Source of the DNA: Burkholderiales bacterium Ga0077543
Lineage (GTDB): Bacteria > Pseudomonadota > Gammaproteobacteria > Burkholderiales > Burkholderiaceae_C
Assembly (NCBI GenBank): GCA_001464055.1
Contig: LNET01000025.1
Coordinates: 62,001 to 126,000, forward strand
DNA length: 64,000 bases
Reading direction: 5' to 3'
Shown here: positions 38,801 to 46,711 of the stretch, one piece after another
Position numbering within the stretch: the stretch's first letter is position 1
Layout of the letters: every line of letters begins with the position of its first letter
Position numbers and translations under genes: made by a program
The notes under the pieces: generated by a model
What the model saw: only the letters and a program-made list of their open reading frames with translations
The model's database searches: none
Told to the model about the DNA's origin: nothing

Positions 38801-41526
38801 ATGCCAGCACGGGCCTGGTCAGCGGAACGCCGGCAGTCGCTGGCGGCTACAACGTCCAGGTGACGGTTGCCGACGGTCGCGGCGGCAGCAGCACGGCCAG
38901 CTTCGCCTGGACGATCCAGACCGTGCTGCCGGTCATTGCACCCATCAGCACGCCCATCGTCATCCAGGGCGGCGGCGCCAGCTACAACGCCAGCGCAACG
39001 GGTGGCGGGCTGCAGTTCAGCTGGGACTTCGGCGACGGCAGCCCTGCCAGCGCCTGGAGCAATTCGGGCAGCATCAGCAAGGCCTGGACCGATGCCGGGG
39101 TTTACGCGGTGACGCTGAGCGTGCGCAACGCCAACGGTGACCTTGCCACGCGGCGCTTCTACCAGGCCGTTCAGACCCCTGGCAACAGCAGCATGCGCGC
39201 CGCAGCGACCAGCCCGATCGCTGTCCAGACCCGTGTCGCGGCCAGCGACCGCTTGTGGGTGGTGAACCCCGACAACGACAGCGTCAGCGTTTTCGACCTT
39301 GCCAGCAACGCCCGACTGGCCGAGATCCCGCTCAGCGCCCAACCGGTGAGCCTGGCCTTGGGGGGCAACGGCCTGGCCTATGTGGCCACGGGCCGGGGCG
39401 CCAGCGTGCACGTGATCGACATGAGCAGCCTGGCCGTGGTTACCAGCGTGGGGCTGGCACCGGGCTCGATGCCGCAGGGCATCGTGCTGCAAAGCGATGG
39501 CATCGGGTTCCTGAGCATGGAGGGCACGGGCGAGATCTTCCGCTTCACCACCGCTGGCGAGGTGACGGCGGTGGCCAGCGTGCCCGGGGTGCGCCAGCTC
39601 GCGCTCAGCCCCGATCGAACGCGTTTGCTGGCCTCGCGCTTCATCACCGCGCCCCAGGCCGGCGAGGCCACTGCCAGCGTGGCGGGCACGGGTGGCGCTG
39701 AAGTCGTGGAGCTGAACCCCGCCACCCTGGCACGCGTGCGCAGCTTCACGCTGGGTTTCTCCACCCGGCCCGACACCACGCTGGGCGCGCGCGGAGTGCC
39801 CAACTACCTGGGCGCAGCCGCCATCGCCCCGAACGGCCGCAGCGCCTGGGTGCCTTCCAAGCAGGACAATATCCAGCGCGGCACGCTGCGTGGCGGGGCG
39901 TCGCAGCCTCTGGACTTCCAGACCACGGTGCGCGCCGTCAGTTCGCGCCTGAACCTGGTGACGAATTCCGAAGACCTGCCCGGCCGTGTCGACCACGACA
40001 ACGCCGGCGTGGCCAGCGCGGCGCTGCATCACCCGGGTGGGGCCTATCTGTTCGTGGCGCTGGAAACCAACCGGCAGGTGGCGGTGATGGACGCGGTGGG
40101 TCAGCGCGAACTGTTCCGTCTGGAAGTGGGCCGTGCACCACAAGGCCTGGCGCTGTCCAGCGACGCCAGAACCCTGCTGGTGCACAACTTCATGGACCGC
40201 AGCGTCAGCCGCATCGACCTGGCTCCGCTGCTGGACTTTGGCGAAGCCAGCCTGCCCGCGCCGCTGGTGCTGGCCACGGTGGCCAGCGAAAGGCTGCCGG
40301 CTGCCGTGTTCAGGGGCAAGCAGTTCTTCTACGACGCCCGCGACACGCGCCTGGCACGCGACAGCTACCTGAGCTGCGCCAGCTGCCACAACGACGGAGG
40401 CCAGGACGGACGCACCTGGGACTTCAGCGGCTTCGGCGAAGGCCTGCGCAACACCGTGTCGCTGCGCGGGCGCGGCGGCACCGCTGGCGGCGCTGGCGGC
40501 GCCCACGGCCGGCTGCACTGGAGCGGCAACTTCGACGAGGTCCAGGACTTCGAGGCCCAGATCCGTGCCTTCGCCGGGGGCACGGGGCTGATGCCGGATG
40601 CGGTGTTCAGCGCCGGCACGCGCAGCCAGCCCCTGGGCGACCCGAAGGCCGGCCTGAGCGCTGACCTGGACGCGCTGGCGGCCTACGTGAATTCGCTCGA
40701 CAGTTTCGACCTCAGCCCCTGGCGGGCGGGCGGGCAACTGTCGGCGCAGGCGCAGGCCGGCCAGACGCTGTTTGCCAGCCGCTGTGCCAGCTGCCACGGC
40801 GGCACGGCCTTCAGCAACAGCAGCACGGGCGCGCTCGTCGATGTCGGCACGCTCAAGCCCGGCAGCGGCCTGCGCCTGGGCCAGCCGCTCACAGGCCTGG
40901 ATGTGCCGACCCTGCGCGACGCCTGGGCCACCGCGCCCTACCTGCACGACGGCTCGGCCGCGACGCTGGAAGCCGCGATCAGGGCGCACGGCACGCTGGC
41001 CATTCCCGAAGCCGAAGTCCCGGCGCTGGCTGCTTTTGTGCGCGAAATGGGCAGTGCGCAGGTGGCGGTGGCGCCCATCAGCCCGCCGGCCCCTGGCGTG
41101 CCAGGCTTGTTGGCCGCCTATTTCCCGAACATCGGCCTGTGGGGCGAACCGACGCTGCTGCGCAACGAAGCCATCGACTTCGGCTGGGGCACGGCCGCTG
41201 CGGCGGCGGGTCTCCCCAGCGACAACTTCTCGGTGCGCTGGACCGGCAGCCTGCTGCCACCCGCTGCCGGCAGCTACCGCTTGCAGACCACGGCTGACGA
41301 CGGCGTCCGCGTCTGGGTGAACAACGTGCTGGTCATCGACAACTGGTCCGACCAGGCCGCCACCACCACCACCAGCAGCGTCTTGAGCTTCAGCGCCGGC
41401 CTGGCCGTGCCCATCCGCGTGGAGTACTACGAGAACACCGGTGGCGCCGAAGTGCGGCTGCTCTGGCAAGTGCCGGGCGCCACCGGCTTCGAGGTGGTGC
41501 CGGCCAGCCGGCTGCGCCCACCGTGA
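35848..41526 (+). CDS. giant exported galactose oxidase-cytochrome c fusion protein
   Basis: A 1,892-residue protein with a lipoprotein-like signal (ALLLALVLAGC, Cys at about 39); ATG 35932 is an alternative start. Domains: galactose oxidase/DUF1929 (about 95-555), Ig-like He_PIG (560-645), two discoidin-like domains (646-775, 790-930), He_PIG (935-1025), PKD (1034-1110), YVTN-type propeller (1125-1490), cytochrome c with two CASCH haem sites (Cys1510 and Cys1646), and PA14 (1750-1892). The copper/radical residues line up with galactose oxidase in order and spacing: Cys156, Tyr200, Trp218, Tyr413, His414, His499. It probably oxidises an alcohol or sugar at the cell surface. The haem module could take electrons or remove H2O2. 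It is coupled (GTGA) to a cytochrome c gene. Confidence 0.88.
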   Translation: MRGTRASRPPAHQATGPVRQRSCWSAGPMPALLLALVLAGCGGGEPHTDTAHGASIADATDTGAPAASAAAPPQEGRMRVLAIQGPERSRWAPPVALSLVPAAGANMPDGRVLLWSARDRFEFGGDQGRTYTVVLNPGTGQVTQSLVTQTAHDMFCPGTSNLPDGRILVSGGSSARKTSIFNPVTGVWTAAAAPQIARAYHANTVLADGSVFMIGGSWAGGVGNKHGERWTEAGGWQLLPGVRVDSMLSVDPSRNFGMDSHFWLLPSGNGRVLYAGPGVEMQWIDPRGNGSVEAAGRRGDDEFSINGNTVMYDAGLTLKTGGAPAYSGAQSNANSYVIDTRSARAEVRRIVSMSYRRSFHNSVVLPNGQVVVVGGATNSNAFTDANAVMVPELFDPATESFTVMPAMQVARTYHSLALLLPDARVLVTGGGLCGSGCAANHADYQILSPYYLFNADGSVATRPAINSAPASATHGSSFTVTTSMPVTAFSMVRMASATHAVNNDQRRLSLTFRTTGTNTYAVDMPANAGWAVPGQWMLFATNAAGVPSVARVLGINGNGVPQLQAPPDASSVVGVTATLALQAAGAGSFSATGLPDGLSLNTSTGVISGVPTRAGSFVVSVSARNGNGAASWDFRWNVQAAGVPGGWRHVRLESTSAVNDNVWASMAEFNLLDADGRDIPRQGWVATASSSEAVASVDAPALAIDGNVNTFWHTRYSSNTPVHPHSFSLSLGQSQRIGGFRYLPRPGGGNGTIAGWRFLASNDGLNWTLLGSGNLTTLGANETEKTVYLQNQARGRAATQSSTLDGIAVAGRAVDGNTNGSFGAGSVAHTNPTAQPWWEVDLGGQKALHAIRLWNRMDCCGNRLSDFHVLLSPAPMTGLSLAQLLADPSVRRVSVTGAAGALTTLPLSGSGRYLRVQLAGTNPLQLAEVEAFGRDADNGAPLLTTPAAQSHPAGTPLSLALQASDPDGDPLGWSALGLPPGLALDASTGLVSGTPAVAGGYNVQVTVADGRGGSSTASFAWTIQTVLPVIAPISTPIVIQGGGASYNASATGGGLQFSWDFGDGSPASAWSNSGSISKAWTDAGVYAVTLSVRNANGDLATRRFYQAVQTPGNSSMRAAATSPIAVQTRVAASDRLWVVNPDNDSVSVFDLASNARLAEIPLSAQPVSLALGGNGLAYVATGRGASVHVIDMSSLAVVTSVGLAPGSMPQGIVLQSDGIGFLSMEGTGEIFRFTTAGEVTAVASVPGVRQLALSPDRTRLLASRFITAPQAGEATASVAGTGGAEVVELNPATLARVRSFTLGFSTRPDTTLGARGVPNYLGAAAIAPNGRSAWVPSKQDNIQRGTLRGGASQPLDFQTTVRAVSSRLNLVTNSEDLPGRVDHDNAGVASAALHHPGGAYLFVALETNRQVAVMDAVGQRELFRLEVGRAPQGLALSSDARTLLVHNFMDRSVSRIDLAPLLDFGEASLPAPLVLATVASERLPAAVFRGKQFFYDARDTRLARDSYLSCASCHNDGGQDGRTWDFSGFGEGLRNTVSLRGRGGTAGGAGGAHGRLHWSGNFDEVQDFEAQIRAFAGGTGLMPDAVFSAGTRSQPLGDPKAGLSADLDALAAYVNSLDSFDLSPWRAGGQLSAQAQAGQTLFASRCASCHGGTAFSNSSTGALVDVGTLKPGSGLRLGQPLTGLDVPTLRDAWATAPYLHDGSAATLEAAIRAHGTLAIPEAEVPALAAFVREMGSAQVAVAPISPPAPGVPGLLAAYFPNIGLWGEPTLLRNEAIDFGWGTAAAAAGLPSDNFSVRWTGSLLPPAAGSYRLQTTADDGVRVWVNNVLVIDNWSDQAATTTTSSVLSFSAGLAVPIRVEYYENTGGAEVRLLWQVPGATGFEVVPASRLRPP

Positions 41527-42017
41527 TACGGCTGTCACACGCGGCTCATGCCCGCCCGGTTCTGGGTGCCCTGGTTGCGGGCTGCCTGTGGGGGCTTGGC
41601 GCGCCTGCCCTGGCCAACCCGGCCTTGCAGCAAGGCCGGGCACTGTTCCTCGGCAGCGAAGCCATGCCGGCGCGTTCAGGCACCGGGGGCCCGGCATTGC
41701 CGGCCAGCGCCAGCCGTTGCAGCAACTGCCACAGCGCCCCGGGCGTGCCAGGCCTGGGCAGGGCGCCCGTCACTCCCGATGCCGGGTCCGCCGCGGGCAA
41801 CACCAGCTTCGGCCCGGCGCTGAATTCGGCACTGATGCTGAACGCGCAGCCGCGCCGCGGCGGCCCGTCCTCGCGCTACGACGCCCCGGCGCTGTGCCGG
41901 CTGCTGCGCCAGGGCATCGACCCGGCCGGCGTCGTGCTTGCCGCAGCGATGCCGCGTTATGTGCTCAGCGATGCGCAATGCCTGGCCCTGTGGACCCTGC
42001 TGACCAGCGACCTGTGA
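41523..42017 (+). CDS. small exported monohaem cytochrome c
   Basis: A 164-residue protein with a signal peptide (cleaved near ALA-NP, residue 31) and one haem site, CSNCH (Cys66, Cys69, His70). AAMPRY near the C-terminus could supply the methionine ligand. The GTG start overlaps the stop of the giant oxidase (GTGA), and its own stop overlaps the SCO gene start (GTGA). It is a natural electron acceptor for the two-haem module of the oxidase, by context only. Confidence 0.85.
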   Translation: MIRLSHAAHARPVLGALVAGCLWGLGAPALANPALQQGRALFLGSEAMPARSGTGGPALPASASRCSNCHSAPGVPGLGRAPVTPDAGSAAGNTSFGPALNSALMLNAQPRRGGPSSRYDAPALCRLLRQGIDPAGVVLAAAMPRYVLSDAQCLALWTLLTSDL

Positions 42018-42649
42018 GCCTGCCTCGTCACCCCGGCAAGCGCCGCCTGCTGCAGGCGGGTGCAGGGCTGTTGTCGCTGTCGCCGCTGCAAGCGCTGGTC
42101 GGGCGCCCGCCGCTGGCGATGTGGGCGGCCCTGGCCGCGACGCGCCCGGTGGCCGCGCATCCCGGGGCAGGGCGGGTCGACCCGCCGCTGCCAGCGCCGG
42201 CGCTGCCCTTGACGCTGCACGACGGCCGCCGCAGCAGCCTGCCGGCGCTGCTGCAAGGGCGGGCGACGGCGGTTCAGCTGATGTTCACCGGCTGCACCGC
42301 CATCTGTCCCATCCAGGGCGCGCTGTTTGCCGCCGTGCAGGCCGGTCTGCCGACGTCGGCGCGGGGTGCCGTGCAGTTGCTGTCGCTCAGCATCGACCCG
42401 TTGGGCGACGACGCCGCAGCGCTGCAGCGCTGGCTTCAGGCCCAGCGGTCGCAGCCCGGCTGGCGCGCGGCGGTGCCTGCCGTGGCCGATGTCGAGCGGC
42501 TGTTCGATTTCCTGGGCGGCCGCAGCAGCGGACCCGACCGCCACACCGCCCAGGTCTACCTATTCGACCGCCAAGGCCGGCTGGCCTTGCGCTCGGCCGA
42601 TTTCCCGACGCCACCGCAGGTGCAGGCCTGGCTGCAGGCACTGGCCTGA
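42014..42649 (+). CDS. SCO1/SenC-type copper chaperone
   Basis: A 211-residue thioredoxin-fold protein. The copper site is FTGCTAIC (Cys94, Cys98) with a late histidine in DRHTAQVYLFD (His177). The N-terminus (KRRLLQAG then a hydrophobic run) is a signal or membrane anchor, possibly Tat-like. SCO proteins usually metallate cytochrome oxidase, but there is no oxidase nearby; in Streptomyces a Sco protein is needed for the galactose-oxidase-like GlxA. Coupling to the copper-radical oxidase operon suggests the same job here. GTG 42014 overlaps the upstream stop. Confidence 0.87.
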   Translation: MSLPRHPGKRRLLQAGAGLLSLSPLQALVGRPPLAMWAALAATRPVAAHPGAGRVDPPLPAPALPLTLHDGRRSSLPALLQGRATAVQLMFTGCTAICPIQGALFAAVQAGLPTSARGAVQLLSLSIDPLGDDAAALQRWLQAQRSQPGWRAAVPAVADVERLFDFLGGRSSGPDRHTAQVYLFDRQGRLALRSADFPTPPQVQAWLQALA

Positions 42650-42678
42650 AACGCGGGCCGCCCAGCGGTCGAAAGGCC

Positions 42679-42702
42679 GATGGGTCGATGGGTCGATGGG
42701 TC
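42679..42702. repeat. three 8-bp tandem repeats GATGGGTC
   Basis: Three perfect copies in the 93-bp gap between the SCO gene and the CNNM gene, which converge here. No function is evident. Confidence 0.7.
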
Positions 42703-42742
42703 GGCAAAGACGTCCCTGTGGCAGGTTCGGCGTCTGGTTTGG

Positions 42743-44068
42743 TCAGGGCCGGGCCGCGTCAGGGTCGTCTGCCGCCTCGCTGTCGTCGGGCAAGCGGCTG
42801 GCCAGCACCTTGTCGATCGTCTTGCCGTCCATGTCGACGATCTCGAAATGCCAGCCTTCCCAGTTCACGGTGTCGGCTTCCTTGGGCAGGCGGCCTGTCA
42901 GCAGCATCATCATGCCGCTCAGGGTCTGGTAGCGGCCGCGGTCTTCCTCGGGTACCGCGCTCAGGGCCAGCCGGTCCTTCAGCTCGGGCACGGGAATGTG
43001 TCCATCCAGCAGCCAGCTGCCGTCTTCGCGCTGCACCGCCCATGAGGTTTCCGGGTCGCGCGGGCGGAACTCGCCGGTGATGGCCTCGACCAGGTCCTGC
43101 AGCGTCACCAGGCCCTGCACCTCGCCGTACTCGTCGATGACGAAGGCCATCTGCACGTGCGATTCGCGGAAGTTGTCCAGCAGTTCCATGCCGGTCAGGG
43201 TCTCGGGCACGTAGAGCGGCTGCTCCAGCGGCTGGTCCTGCAGTTCGCGCGCGCCGTCGCGCATGGCGCGCGACAGCCATTGCCGCGCGTTGATCACGCC
43301 CTGCAGCTTGTCCAGGCCGCCGCGCACCACCGGGAAGCGGGCGTGGTCGCTGGCCTCGATGCGGGCCAGGTTCTCTTCGAAGGGCTGTTCGGCATCGAGC
43401 GCCACGATGTCGGCGCGCGGCACCATCAGCGAGCCGATCTGCCGGTCGTCCAGCCTGAACACGTTGCGCACCATCGCATGTTCGTGGGATTCGATCACGC
43501 CTGCCGTCGTGCCCTCGGCCAGCATCGCGTGGATCTCTTCTTCCGTCACGGCATTCCCGCCGCTGTCCTTCACGCCCAGCAAGCGCAGCAGGCCATGCGT
43601 GGAAATCGACAGCAGCTTGACGAAAGGCTTGGTCGCGATCGCCAGCCAGTTGATGGGCCGCGCCACCAGGCGGGCCAGCGTCTCGGGGTGGGTCTGGCCC
43701 AGGCGCTTGGGCACCAGTTCGCCCACCACGATGCTGAAGTAGGTGATGACCACCACCACCAGGCCCGTGGCGGCGTAGCCGGCCCAGGCTTCGGCCATGC
43801 CTACCGACAGCAGCCACAGCGCCAATGGCCCGGCCAGCGCCGCTTCACCGACGATGCCGTTCAGCACGCCGATCGAGGTGATGCCGATCTGGATGGTGGA
43901 CAGGAAGCGCGTCGGGTCCTCGCCCAGCGTGACGGCGGCGGCCGCGCCGCGGTCACCGGCGTCCACCAGCTTCTGCAGCCGCGCCTTGCGCGCCGTCACC
44001 AGGGCCAGTTCGGACATGGCGAACAGGCCGTTGAGCAGGATCAGCGCGATCAGTATGGCAATTTCCAT
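42743..44068 (-). CDS. CNNM/CorC (hemolysin C)-type membrane protein with CBS domains
   Basis: A 441-residue protein. The N-terminal DUF21/CNNM membrane domain (about 1-190, LLNGLFAMSELALVTARKAR, VGELVPKRLGQ) is followed by a pair of CBS domains (about 210-340, MVPRADIVALD and FVIDEYGEVQGLVTLQDLVE) and a CorC/HlyC C-terminal domain (about 355-430). It probably takes part in magnesium or other divalent cation export. Older annotations call it a hemolysin, which is misleading. It is co-directional with uppP. Confidence 0.9.
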   Translation of the reverse strand: MEIAILIALILLNGLFAMSELALVTARKARLQKLVDAGDRGAAAAVTLGEDPTRFLSTIQIGITSIGVLNGIVGEAALAGPLALWLLSVGMAEAWAGYAATGLVVVVITYFSIVVGELVPKRLGQTHPETLARLVARPINWLAIATKPFVKLLSISTHGLLRLLGVKDSGGNAVTEEEIHAMLAEGTTAGVIESHEHAMVRNVFRLDDRQIGSLMVPRADIVALDAEQPFEENLARIEASDHARFPVVRGGLDKLQGVINARQWLSRAMRDGARELQDQPLEQPLYVPETLTGMELLDNFRESHVQMAFVIDEYGEVQGLVTLQDLVEAITGEFRPRDPETSWAVQREDGSWLLDGHIPVPELKDRLALSAVPEEDRGRYQTLSGMMMLLTGRLPKEADTVNWEGWHFEIVDMDGKTIDKVLASRLPDDSEAADDPDAARP

Positions 44069-44110
44069 CGGTTTCTCGAAGAGTTCAGGGCAAGGTTGGA
44101 CAGAAGCTGG

Positions 44111-45019
44111 CTACAGCGGCTGAAGCACGCCGAGCTGAAGCAGGACCAGCACCGCCAGGCCCAGGGCGATGCGATACGCGACGAAGGGCAGGTAGCTGCG
44201 GGTGGAGACGAACTTCAGGAAGACGACGATGACGCCGTAGCCGACGCCAAAGGCCACCAGCGTGGCCAGCGCCGTGGGCCCGGGTGCGATCGGGCTGCCC
44301 ACGTCCCAGCTGCGCCACAGCTGGTAGAAGCCCGAGGCCAGCACCGCCGGCACGGCCAGCAGGAAGGAGTAGCGCGCCGCGGCCTCGCGGGTGTAGCCCA
44401 TGATCAGCCCGGCCGTGATGGTGCCGCCCGAGCGCGAGACGCCGGGAATCAGCGCCAGGGCCTGGGCCAGGCCGAACAGCAGGCCGTCGCGCCAGCCCAG
44501 GTCCTTCAGCGTGCGGCGCTGCGTGCCCAGCCGATCGGCCGCCCACAGCACCAGCGCAAAGCCGATCAGCATCGCAGCCGTGATGTACAGGTTGCGCAGC
44601 GATGTCTCGATGGCGTCCTTGAACACCAGGCCCAGCACCGCAATCGGCAGGGTGCCGACCAGGATCAGCCAGGCCATGCGCGAATCGGCGTCGGCATGGC
44701 GGCCGAAGCTGGCCAGCGAACGCCACCACGACAGGGCCATGGCCGACAGCTCACGCCTGAAGTAGAGCAGCACCGCGGCTTCGGTGCCGATCTGGGTGAT
44801 GGCCGTGAAAGCCGCCCCGGGGTCGGTGCCCGAGGGCAGCAGCGGCCCGACGATGCGCAGGTGGGCGCTGGACGACACTGGCAGGAATTCGGTCAGCCCC
44901 TGCAGCAGGCCCAGGAAGGCCGCTTCGGCCCAGGCGGTGGCGCTCAAGTTCAGCTTCCCCGGCGCAGGTGGCGTGTGGCCCGGCACGCCGCGGCGCTGGC
45001 CTGGCTTGCGGGCCGCCAT
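44111..45019 (-). CDS. uppP: undecaprenyl-diphosphatase
   Basis: A 302-residue integral membrane enzyme (BacA/UppP) that recycles the lipid carrier of cell-wall and polysaccharide synthesis. The two active-site loops are GLTEFLPVSSSAHL and ALALIPGVSRSGGT. It has the usual length apart from ~25 extra N-terminal residues, so the true start could be a codon further in. It lies 42 bases upstream of the CNNM gene on the same strand. Confidence 0.93.
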   Translation of the reverse strand: MAARKPGQRRGVPGHTPPAPGKLNLSATAWAEAAFLGLLQGLTEFLPVSSSAHLRIVGPLLPSGTDPGAAFTAITQIGTEAAVLLYFRRELSAMALSWWRSLASFGRHADADSRMAWLILVGTLPIAVLGLVFKDAIETSLRNLYITAAMLIGFALVLWAADRLGTQRRTLKDLGWRDGLLFGLAQALALIPGVSRSGGTITAGLIMGYTREAAARYSFLLAVPAVLASGFYQLWRSWDVGSPIAPGPTALATLVAFGVGYGVIVVFLKFVSTRSYLPFVAYRIALGLAVLVLLQLGVLQPL

Positions 45020-45186
45020 GGCAACGATGATGGATCGGACAACGGGGACGGCATCAGAGGCGAAGGCATGGTTCGAGGCGGTTGGGTGCCTGATCGTGTA
45101 AACGGGGGAGGCGCCAGCGGATCGCTGGTGGCCTTGCAGGCTGGGATCGACTGCCGCTCGACGCAGCGTCGTCAGGAGCGTCGCGT

Positions 45187-45552
45187 TCAGCCCAGGGATG
45201 GGCTGCTGCAGGGAGGACGCAATGGCCCGGCCAGGCAGGGCGGCCGGGCGGCCACTGGGCTTTCGCGAGCGCTTTCACTGGCCGTGGCGGCTCGCAGAGC
45301 GGGCCAGGCAGACGAGGCGTGCAAACCGGGCAGGTCAGCAGCGGACGCGTCGACCTGCGTCTGCGAAGGCAGATCGTCGAGGTGATGGTCTTCGACCGAG
45401 CCCGCGACGCTCTCGGAAGGGTTGCCGTGCTGCGCGACGAACTGATGTGAGTCCTGGGCCGCTGGCGCAGGTGTGCGCAGCAGTTCCACGGAACCGAGAC
45501 CGGACCAGGTCAAGAGCAGGGCGAGCAGGAGGGCAAGAACCCGGGAGGGCAT
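45187..45552 (-). CDS. small exported protein, function unknown
   Basis: A 121-residue protein with a strong signal peptide (PSRVLALLLALLLTWSGLG). The mature part is low in hydrophobic residues, rich in Ser, Ala, Pro and His (VEDHHLDDLPSQ), and looks disordered. No family is recognised. The His/Asp cluster could bind metal, which is only a guess. It is co-directional with the Lys/Ala-rich gene 31 bases upstream. Confidence 0.5.
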   Translation of the reverse strand: MPSRVLALLLALLLTWSGLGSVELLRTPAPAAQDSHQFVAQHGNPSESVAGSVEDHHLDDLPSQTQVDASAADLPGLHASSAWPALRAATASESARESPVAARPPCLAGPLRPPCSSPSLG

Positions 45553-45583
45553 GGGCTGGAGTGTACCCAGCCCGTGCGGGGGC

Positions 45584-46063
45584 TCAGTCTGACTTGCTGG
45601 GCCGGCCGGTCTTCAGCTCGACCAGCTGGTCCAGGCACTGCTTCAGCTTGGGCTGCGGCAGCGCCGCCAGCACCTGCAGGCCCGCGCGCAATAGCTCGCT
45701 CTTCTTCGTCGGGCGCTTGAAGTCCAGCGCGCGGTGCTTCAGCACGTCGATCAGGTCGAAGTCGGCCTGGGGCATGGTGAAGCTGTCGCGAACCAGCTTG
45801 GCACGCGGCTTTGCATGGCCTTTGCCTGCGCCCCGGCCATCGGCCTTGGGCTCAGGCTTGGCGGGTTTTTCTGCTGCGGCCCTGGGCTTCTTGATGGCTG
45901 CGGCTTTTGGGGCAGCTTTCTTGGCAGGGGCGGCAAGCTTGTCTGCTGGTGCTGGTGCTGGTGCTAGTGCTGGTGCCTTTGCAGCAGGCTGGGTCTTCGC
46001 TGCTGGCCGCGACTTGCGGGCCTTGGGTGCTGGCTTGGCTTCAGTGGCGCTTGTCTCGGGCAT
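45584..46063 (-). CDS. Lys/Ala/Pro-rich protein with ribbon-helix-helix-like C-terminal domain
   Basis: A 159-residue basic protein. The first ~85 residues are a histone-H1-like Lys/Ala/Pro tail (PAKKAAPKAAAIKKP). The C-terminal ~70 residues form a compact domain (LVRDSFTMPQADFDLIDVLK, then RPTKKSELLRAGLQVLAAL) found in other Burkholderiales hypotheticals and resembling ribbon-helix-helix DNA-binding folds. It could be a nucleoid-associated protein. It diverges from a small cold-shock-like gene across an AT-rich promoter region. Confidence 0.75.
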   Translation of the reverse strand: MPETSATEAKPAPKARKSRPAAKTQPAAKAPALAPAPAPADKLAAPAKKAAPKAAAIKKPRAAAEKPAKPEPKADGRGAGKGHAKPRAKLVRDSFTMPQADFDLIDVLKHRALDFKRPTKKSELLRAGLQVLAALPQPKLKQCLDQLVELKTGRPSKSD

Positions 46064-46130
46064 GACGAATATCTCGCAAAAAATGGAGTAAACGATTTAT
46101 ACCTTAAATCCAGCGTTGGGCGCCTGCAGA

Positions 46131-46159
46131 TTGACCCGCAGCCATGCGAGCTATAGTTA
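46131..46159 (+). promoter_or_regulatory. sigma-70-like promoter of the small cold-shock-like gene
   Basis: TTGACC (46131-46136), a 17-base spacer and TAGTTA (46154-46159) within TATAGTTAT. It predicts a start near 46166 and a leader of about 23 bases. Confidence 0.5.
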
Positions 46160-46188
46160 TTTGGCGCACTTTGCAACGGGAGGCGATC

Positions 46189-46416
46189 GTGGCGATGGCA
46201 AAAACCCAGTCTGTTTCGGTCCAGGCAACGGCCAAGGAAGTCCTGCCGGCGCTCGGTCTGGCCTTCGTCGTGGACGAAAGCGGTTCGATGTGGGGCGTGA
46301 CCAAAAGCACCTCCGGTACCGGACTGGAAAGCCTGCAGGCTGGCTCACGGGTGCAATTGACCCTCAGCCGCCATGCTGGCTATTCTTTGGTGCAGTCTTA
46401 CCAGCGGCTGGATTGA
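46189..46416 (+). CDS. small cold-shock-like (OB-fold) protein
   Basis: A 75-residue protein. The second half (GTGLESLQAGSRVQLTLSRH, then AGYSLVQSY) recalls the C-terminal strands of cold-shock domains (short G-x-x-L-x-x-G-x-x-V-x-F pattern), but the RNP aromatic motifs are not seen. GTG 46189 has GGGAGG five bases upstream; ATG 46195 is the alternative. It has its own promoter (46131-46159) and is followed by a hairpin. It diverges from the Lys/Ala-rich gene, so both may be nucleic-acid-binding proteins. Identity is tentative. Confidence 0.6.
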   Translation: MAMAKTQSVSVQATAKEVLPALGLAFVVDESGSMWGVTKSTSGTGLESLQAGSRVQLTLSRHAGYSLVQSYQRLD

Positions 46417-46711
46417 GGCTCCAGCCTTTGCAAAAAAACGGGCTTGCAGCCCGTTGCACAGGCGGCCTTCCGGCGGGCAGTTGAAAGGCGCGGGCGCTGA
46501 TCAGCTCGGACTAGCCCTGGCGTAGGCCGCAACATCAGACCATCACCCGCGGCCTCTATCCTTCGTCAGGTGAGCTTCGGGCGTCGTCCACATCGCGACT
46601 TTCTCGTCCGTTGCAAGCACTGATGCAGGGCCAGCCCGGGGCGGGACATTCACGGGAAAGTCACGGCAGGGCCCTAGCCTAGGCTTTTCGTGTGCCCAGG
46701 CTGAAGCTCAC
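46417..46711. other. 295-bp gap before the secretion operon
   Basis: Apart from the hairpin at 46437-46455 I see no gene. The 3' side, which must hold the promoter of the 12-frame secretion operon, has no clear -35/-10 pair. Confidence 0.5.
46432..46455 (-). terminator. intrinsic terminator (A7/T7 plus 8-bp stem)
   Basis: AACGGGCT, loop TGC, AGCCCGTT (46437-46455), flanked on the left by seven A. It reads as a textbook terminator on the minus strand (stem then U7). On the plus strand it ends the small cold-shock-like transcript without a U-tract. Confidence 0.7.

Noticed and set aside
35821-41697. A 1,958-codon open frame on the minus strand opposite the galactose-oxidase fusion
   Set aside because: It is a GC-rich shadow. 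The plus-strand frame has recognisable domains and catalytic residues throughout; the minus-strand product is a low-complexity Ala/Gly/Arg/His sequence with no motif.
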